Assembly (NCBI GenBank): GCA_002337145.1
Contig: DDFK01000003.1
Coordinates: 572,829 to 636,828 of the forward strand
Length of the DNA: 64,000 bases
Source of the DNA: Chitinophagaceae bacterium UBA1930
Lineage (GTDB): Bacteria > Bacteroidota > Bacteroidia > Chitinophagales > Chitinophagaceae
Direction of reading: 5' to 3'
The stretch's first letter is position 1, and the number at the start of each line of letters is the position of its first letter. The position numbers and the translations under genes are program-made. This document shows positions 59,684-64,000 of this stretch, piece after piece. The notes under the pieces are model-generated. The model saw nothing but the letters and a program-made list of their open reading frames with translations. It ran no database searches and was not told where the DNA came from.

Positions 59684-59714
59684 CAAAAGTACATATCCCT
59701 TTTGAATTCACAAA
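59684..59714 (-). promoter_or_regulatory. marR promoter
   Basis: Minus strand: TTTG at 59711-59714, 19-base spacer, TACTTTTG at 59684-59691. Exact consensus; transcription would begin within the operator. Confidence 0.75.
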
Positions 59715-59732
59715 CAATTTTTTTGGCGTGTT

Positions 59733-60707
59733 TTATTGCGTAGTTTTTATTACAGCGGGGCGTTGCGAAATTTCGTGATAACATAAAACACCGTCGGCGT
59801 AATAATGCCCAACCATGCTTTTTCGGGTGAGGGAAGTGTCTGTTATAGCCGAACCTCCATGCAACAAATTGGCATGCCATATAAAGACATCGCCTTTTTT
59901 AGCGTAAAAATATTCGGGCTTGGTGGTTTGCTGTTGTATCAGTTCGTCAATCTTGTCTTCATAATGCTCGTAGTTATGCCCGCCAATCAACAAAGCATTG
60001 TTTCCCGTTTGGTAGTCTTCGCTCATTACATAGTTCAGCTTATGGCTGCCGGGGTAATAAACCAGTTCTCCACTGCCGGGCTGTATATCTTCCAAAGCAA
60101 TCCATACGGCAGAAAGGTAGCCCAGCGGCTCAGTGGTCATGTGAATACTATCGCTATGCGGCCGTTGTTCGCTTCCGTACACAAAGTTGATGGTTTGAAA
60201 GGGTACCGGTTTTTTCTGAAAGATGAATTCAAAAATGTCCAGTAGTTGGGCATCCCTGAATATTGTATCAATAAGGTTACTGTACTTCCAGGCATCCATT
60301 ATTTTACGTCCGGTAAAATTGAAGTCCACTTTGTTTTCCTCTTTCAACCGTTCAATCTCTGCATTTATTTCATCTGCTTTTTCAGCAAACATTTGTGGAA
60401 TGATGAGGTAGCCATTTTCTGGCCAGTGCAGCAGTTGCTTCTGTATTGTTGCACCAAATTTCTTGAATGCATTGTGTTGCCGGATTGCATCAACGGTAAT
60501 GCCTGTTTTATCCATCCACGGAATATCATTCGAGGCCTGCTTTATATCGGCATGCGAAATACTTTGCCATAACGCTTTCTTTACGCCGAACTGTTTATAC
60601 AGTTGCTTATTACGTTTCAATTTACCAAGGTTGGTTACATTGTATAACCAATAAGTAATTCGAAGGCTACGCAATATGCCTGTGTATTTCTGCACCCATC
60701 TGTTCAT
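59733..60707 (-). CDS. Phytanoyl-CoA dioxygenase family Fe(II)/2-oxoglutarate enzyme
   Basis: Length 324. The double-stranded beta-helix core has the 2-His-1-Asp triad in PHSDSIHM (HxD) and a late His in FIWHANLLHGGS, with the 2-oxoglutarate-binding Arg after it. YLSAVWIALEDIQPGSGELVYYPGSHKL is typical of PhyH. The N-terminus is a basic helical extension. Natural substrate unknown; such enzymes hydroxylate or halogenate small molecules or lipids. Confidence 0.85.
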   Translation of the reverse strand: MNRWVQKYTGILRSLRITYWLYNVTNLGKLKRNKQLYKQFGVKKALWQSISHADIKQASNDIPWMDKTGITVDAIRQHNAFKKFGATIQKQLLHWPENGYLIIPQMFAEKADEINAEIERLKEENKVDFNFTGRKIMDAWKYSNLIDTIFRDAQLLDIFEFIFQKKPVPFQTINFVYGSEQRPHSDSIHMTTEPLGYLSAVWIALEDIQPGSGELVYYPGSHKLNYVMSEDYQTGNNALLIGGHNYEHYEDKIDELIQQQTTKPEYFYAKKGDVFIWHANLLHGGSAITDTSLTRKSMVGHYYADGVLCYHEISQRPAVIKTTQ

Positions 60708-60782
60708 GCCCTAAAATTAAAAGATAGGTATCAGCTATTCAAAACAAGTATTTGTATCGTTGTAAATTGTTTCTTTGCCGCA

Positions 60783-61937
60783 ATGTTGATGGAACTTTTT
60801 TTATATGATGTGGCCCTTATGTTTCTGGTTTATGCCATTATCATGTTATTGTATAGAAAGTGGTTTGTACGCTTAAAGCAATTTGTATATCCTGTCGATA
60901 ATGTTGCTGCAACATCTTTCAGCATTATTATACCTGCCCGTAACGAAGAAGCAAATATTGGGGCCTGTCTTCAATCCATCGTGCAACAAAAATATCCATC
61001 CCAGTTATTTGAGGTGATTGTTATTGATGACCATTCAACCGATAATACCAGCTTGCTTGTGGAGCAATTGCAACAACAGCATGGCAATATCAAACTGATA
61101 AAATTGGCGGATGAGCTGAACGGGCAGATCCTGAACTCCTATAAAAAGAAAGCCATTGAAAATGCCATTGGCTATGCAAAAGGCAGTTGGATCATTACCA
61201 CCGATGCGGATTGTATTGCAAAGAACAACTGGCTAAAAAGTTACGATGCTTTTATTCAGCAGCAGGATGCGGTATTTGTTGCGGCACCTGTTATATTCAG
61301 CAATAATGGCAACTTGGTGAACACTTTTCAGTACATAGATTTCATGAGCCTGCAGGGCATTACTGCAGCATCGGTAAGTGCGGGCTTCCACAACATGTGC
61401 AATGGGGCAAACCTAGCCTATAGGAAAGATGTTTTTTTTGAAGTGAACGGCTTTCGTGGCATTGACAATATTGCCAGCGGTGATGACATGCTATTGATGA
61501 ATAAGATAAAGGCAGTGTACCCAACAAAAGTGTCGTTCCTTTATTCGCAGGATGCAATTGTGACCACCCATCCTATGCCAGACTGGAAAAGCTTTTTTAA
61601 CCAACGTATCCGTTGGGCAAGTAAAGCAGAGCAATTCAAGAGCAAGGATAAAAAAGTATTTGCAGTACTGCTATTGGTGTATTTCTTCAACTCGTCCTTG
61701 TTTATTATGCCGTTGCTGGCAATATTCAACATCCAGTTTTTGTTGTATTGGGTTGTGTTCCTGTTGACTAAAACTTTGGTGGAGCTTGCGTTTGCATTGC
61801 CCGTGGCGAAATTTTTTGGGCAGCGGTTCATCTGGTGGTTCCCTTTATTGCAGCCTTTGCATATTGGCTATATTGTAATCTCTGGCTGGCTGGGAAAATT
61901 CGGCACATACCATTGGAAGGGAAGGAATGTAAAATAA
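60783..61937 (+). CDS. Membrane glycosyltransferase, family 2
   Basis: Length 384, one N-terminal span and about four C-terminal spans. GT-A motifs: SIIIPARNEEANIGACLQSI, VIDDHSTDNTSLL, TTDADCIAK, and the QRIRWASKA (QxxRW) motif of processive or membrane-anchored beta-glycosyltransferases. An ATG 6 bases later (60789) is also possible. TTTCTTTG (60770-60777) lies just upstream. Product unknown. Confidence 0.85.
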   Translation: MLMELFLYDVALMFLVYAIIMLLYRKWFVRLKQFVYPVDNVAATSFSIIIPARNEEANIGACLQSIVQQKYPSQLFEVIVIDDHSTDNTSLLVEQLQQQHGNIKLIKLADELNGQILNSYKKKAIENAIGYAKGSWIITTDADCIAKNNWLKSYDAFIQQQDAVFVAAPVIFSNNGNLVNTFQYIDFMSLQGITAASVSAGFHNMCNGANLAYRKDVFFEVNGFRGIDNIASGDDMLLMNKIKAVYPTKVSFLYSQDAIVTTHPMPDWKSFFNQRIRWASKAEQFKSKDKKVFAVLLLVYFFNSSLFIMPLLAIFNIQFLLYWVVFLLTKTLVELAFALPVAKFFGQRFIWWFPLLQPLHIGYIVISGWLGKFGTYHWKGRNVK

Positions 61938-61955
61938 CTAACTACATCGTAATGC

Positions 61956-62060
61956 TTAAATAGAATTGCTGGCTTCCTCATTCTTTTCGGGCCACCAGGC
62001 GTAAACAATCAAGCAGATCATTCCAATTAATATAAACGGGAAAAGTAGTATGTTTTTCAT
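61956..62060 (-). CDS. 34-residue single-span membrane peptide
   Basis: ATG at 62060 to TAA at 61956-61958. Sequence has a hydrophobic helix (NILLFPFILIGMICLIVYAWW) and an acidic tail (PEKNEEASNSI). Such short bitopic peptides often serve as small subunits of membrane complexes, but no partner is evident. It occupies the gap between convergent/divergent neighbours. Unassigned. Confidence 0.5.
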   Translation of the reverse strand: MKNILLFPFILIGMICLIVYAWWPEKNEEASNSI

Positions 62061-62157
62061 GTCAATTGATTTTTGGTGTGACGCCTATAATTATACTAAG
62101 TTTAAAGCCCGGAAATAATTATGCCATAAAGCAAACCATAATATTTAATTTCATCTC

Positions 62158-63240
62158 GTGCATATCGGTAAAACAAATTCGGGCTTCGGTAAAAGGTTCC
62201 GTAAAAACAAATCGGCCGTTTTTGGCTTGATACTTATTTGTGTGGCACTGCTGCTTGCTGGCTTTGCCTATCTCGTGGCTTTGGACGGCTCCCCGTCGGC
62301 CAACAGGATCATACCCGAGATTGGCAGCAAAAAACCGGGCTTCCATATTGAAATGCTGGCTATTAAAAGAGAAAAGCAAATAGAGGATGCCAATTTTTTT
62401 TATAGGCTTGTTGGCGGACAGGAAGATGCCTACACTTACATCCCCATTCTGTCTTATGCAATAAAAGCCGATAGCATCGTGTACCAAAAATTTATTGACG
62501 AAGGCATCAGCGAAAGAAAATCCGTTTACATGGCGGGCAATAATTTCTACAAAGTAAGCACACAAACTTTCCGTTTGGGAACCGACAAGTTTGGTCGGGA
62601 CATAGCAAGCCGTTTATTGATTGGTACCCGCGTAAGTTTGGGTGTGGGCCTTATTGCTGTTCTTATATCGTTAACTATTGGCATTTTGTTGGGTGCATTG
62701 GCGGGGTATTTTAAAGGCTGGGTGGACGATGTGATTATGTGGTTCATTAATGTAATTTGGAGCATCCCCACTTTATTATTGGTATTTGCCATAACACTGG
62801 TTTTGGGCAAAGGGTTTTGGCAGGTTTTTATAGCTGTTGGCCTAACCATGTGGGTAAATGTTGCCCGGTTGGTGCGTGGGCAAGTACTTGCTGTACGTGA
62901 GCTGGAATATGTGGAAGCAACAAAAGCATTGGGCTATAGCCATACAAGAACAATTTTTAAACATATACTGCCCAATATACTGGGTCCGGTAATGGTTATT
63001 GCGGCAAGCAATTTTGCCAGTGCCATTGTTATTGAAGCAGGTTTAAGCTTTTTAGGCGTGGGTGTGCAACCGCCACAACCAAGCTGGGGCTTAATGATAA
63101 AAGAAAACTACAACTTCATTATTACCCATAACCCAATGCTTGCATTGGCACCCGGTATTGCCATTATGTTGCTGGTATTGGCCTTTAACCTATTGGGCAA
63201 TGGCTTAAGGGATGCGTTGAATGTGCGGAGCAAAATGTAG
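62158..63240 (+). CDS. Peptide/nickel ABC transporter permease (OppC/DppC type)
   Basis: Length 360, starting GTG at 62158. An N-terminal span followed by a ~100-residue periplasmic segment (longer than usual for OppC), then about five spans: LGTDKFGRDIASRLLIGTRVSLGVGLIAVLISL, WSIPTLLLVFAITLVLG and the cytoplasmic EAA loop EYVEATKALGYSHTRTIFKHILPNIL. Partner permease, ATPases and binding protein are absent from the window. Confidence 0.9.
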   Translation: MHIGKTNSGFGKRFRKNKSAVFGLILICVALLLAGFAYLVALDGSPSANRIIPEIGSKKPGFHIEMLAIKREKQIEDANFFYRLVGGQEDAYTYIPILSYAIKADSIVYQKFIDEGISERKSVYMAGNNFYKVSTQTFRLGTDKFGRDIASRLLIGTRVSLGVGLIAVLISLTIGILLGALAGYFKGWVDDVIMWFINVIWSIPTLLLVFAITLVLGKGFWQVFIAVGLTMWVNVARLVRGQVLAVRELEYVEATKALGYSHTRTIFKHILPNILGPVMVIAASNFASAIVIEAGLSFLGVGVQPPQPSWGLMIKENYNFIITHNPMLALAPGIAIMLLVLAFNLLGNGLRDALNVRSKM

Positions 63241-63314
63241 CCTACTGCAAAACGCTGTGCATTGTGCGGGGCATGAATCCAAAAAGGTAAATTATGTCAA
63301 TTTAGATGCATAGG

Positions 63315-63785
63315 TTACTCTTCGCTTACTACGACATTCCTGCTGAAACTTTCTTCCAGCGAAATCAATGTTTCTGTTCGTTCTATACCTTTAATGTTTT
63401 GCAGCTTATCGTGCAGTACAAGCCTTAACTGCTGAATATCCTTGCAAACAACTTCTGCAAACATGCTGTAATTTCCTGTTGTGTAATTAACCCGTACAAT
63501 CTCCGGTATCTTTTTCAGGTCCTTTGCCACGGTATCGTACAAAGAGCTTTTTTCCAGGTAAATACCAATAAAAGCAATTACATCGTAGCCCAAAGCCTTT
63601 AAGTCAATAGATAAACGCCTACCTTTGACAACTTTCAGTTCTTCGAGTTTTTTAATGCGAACATGAATGGTACCGCCGCTTACAAAGAGTTTCTTGCCCA
63701 AATCGGCATAAGAAATTTCGGCGTTCTCCATCATTGCCTGTATAATCTGCAAGTCCAGTTTGTCAAGATTAAATTTTGTGGCCAT
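63315..63785 (-). CDS. Lrp/AsnC family regulator
   Basis: Length 156 from the ATG at 63785 (MATKFNLDKLDLQIIQAMMENAEISYADLGKKLFVSGGTIHVRIKKLEELKVV). N-terminal HTH and C-terminal RAM sensing domain (GIYLEKSSLYDTVAKDLKKIPEIVRVNYTTGNYSMFAEVV). An upstream TTG is in frame but the ATG is preferred. An AT-rich palindrome just upstream fits autoregulation. Confidence 0.92.
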   Translation of the reverse strand: MATKFNLDKLDLQIIQAMMENAEISYADLGKKLFVSGGTIHVRIKKLEELKVVKGRRLSIDLKALGYDVIAFIGIYLEKSSLYDTVAKDLKKIPEIVRVNYTTGNYSMFAEVVCKDIQQLRLVLHDKLQNIKGIERTETLISLEESFSRNVVVSEE

Positions 63786-63809
63786 TTTCAATCCTTGTTT
63801 TAAATATTA

Positions 63810-63835
63810 TTCAATATTAATAAATATTTATTGAA
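63810..63835. promoter_or_regulatory. AT-rich palindrome upstream of lrp
   Basis: TTCAATA ... TATTGAA (7-base arms, 12-base centre), 25 bases before the ATG, in a run of A/T dyads (TTTAAATATTATTC, AATATTTATTGAACATT). Lrp-type proteins bind such sites. The rest of the region to base 64000 shows no clear gene. Confidence 0.45.
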
Positions 63836-64000
63836 CATTATCTATATTTTTAAAATAATTGTTGAAATATTTGCAACAAATAGGGCATTTGATTTAATAT
63901 TGCATTGTCAACGAAGGAATAATAGTTCTTTATACTGTGGGGTGATGAAATTTTTGGCAGACATGCCCTCTTGTCTCGGGGGTGAGGATAACAGGATAAA

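Noticed and set aside
63945..64000. Start of a plus-strand gene (MKFLADMPSCLGG)
   Set aside because: Only 18 codons before the window ends, no recognisable motif; could be chance.

Overview
The window looks like chromosome of a Bacteroidota bacterium, most likely the Chitinophagaceae/Chitinophagales. Evidence: moderate AT content, almost no Shine-Dalgarno sequences, Bacteroidota-type promoters (-7 box TAnnTTTG, -33 box TTTG) close to start codons, and lineage-typical families (DUF4270, DUF4907, DUF2911, DUF3109, LptC-like lipoprotein, short CarB without the C-terminal regulatory domain). No rRNA, tRNA, CRISPR array, prophage or integron was seen. Start codons were re-chosen where operators, promoters or family alignment argued for an internal start. 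All family assignments come from reading motifs; no database search was run.

Layout. 1-5.4 kb: end of a small membrane protein, meaB, a WaaE-like glycosyltransferase, a Lon-N protein, coaX, lptC and a CNNM/CorC protein. 5.5-9.5 kb: a GAF/PAS histidine kinase and a receiver-kinase hybrid, 4 bp apart. 9.6-13.7 kb: tatC, rpiB, an M28 peptidase, a membrane protein and a GreA/GreB-like protein. 13.7-17.4 kb (minus): LTA-synthase-like phosphotransferase, secreted lipocalin-like protein, deoxyhypusine-synthase-like enzyme. 17.5-20.5 kb: GT-C / polyprenyl-phosphate GT2 / NodB-type deacetylase cassette resembling the arn and Francisella flmF2-naxD-flmK lipid A amino-sugar systems. 21.3-25 kb: sdpR-sdpI-hydrolase operon, acpH-like, DUF2911. 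25-28.2 kb: asnB and a cystathionine gamma-synthase/lyase. 28.2-31.8 kb: GNAT, rluE-like, lpxD-like, thioredoxin/TPR lipoprotein. 32-35 kb: metal-flavoured group (Cys-rich secreted protein, Fur, SCO, MerC). 35-43.5 kb: PfkB kinase, EamA transporter, purH, a frameshifted four-helix-bundle gene, comEC, a RAYT transposase between palindromes, and a stand-alone C-terminal half of carB. 43.7-50.2 kb: DUF3109 protein and the phenylacetyl-CoA epoxidase locus (paaABCD and paaE) with a dipeptide epimerase and a TetR regulator. 50.3-56.2 kb: amidase, outer-membrane protein, DUF4270 lipoprotein, Kelch lipoprotein, DUF4907. 56.4-64 kb: LytTR regulator, acyl-CoA dehydrogenase, MarR, phytanoyl-CoA dioxygenase-like enzyme, GT2, peptide ABC permease, Lrp/AsnC.

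Most interesting are signals outside ordinary genes: (i) a REP/RAYT unit at 41.6-42.3 kb whose palindrome core recurs at 30.8 and 43.7 kb, where copies act as transcription terminators; (ii) paired operators (CTAAC-N4-GTTAG) in front of paaA and the tetR gene, one of them inside a -33/-7 promoter spacer; (iii) a split carB; (iv) palindromic operators at the sdpR and marR starts; (v) at least three further dispersed intergenic repeat families; (vi) two very short membrane-peptide genes (38 and 34 residues).
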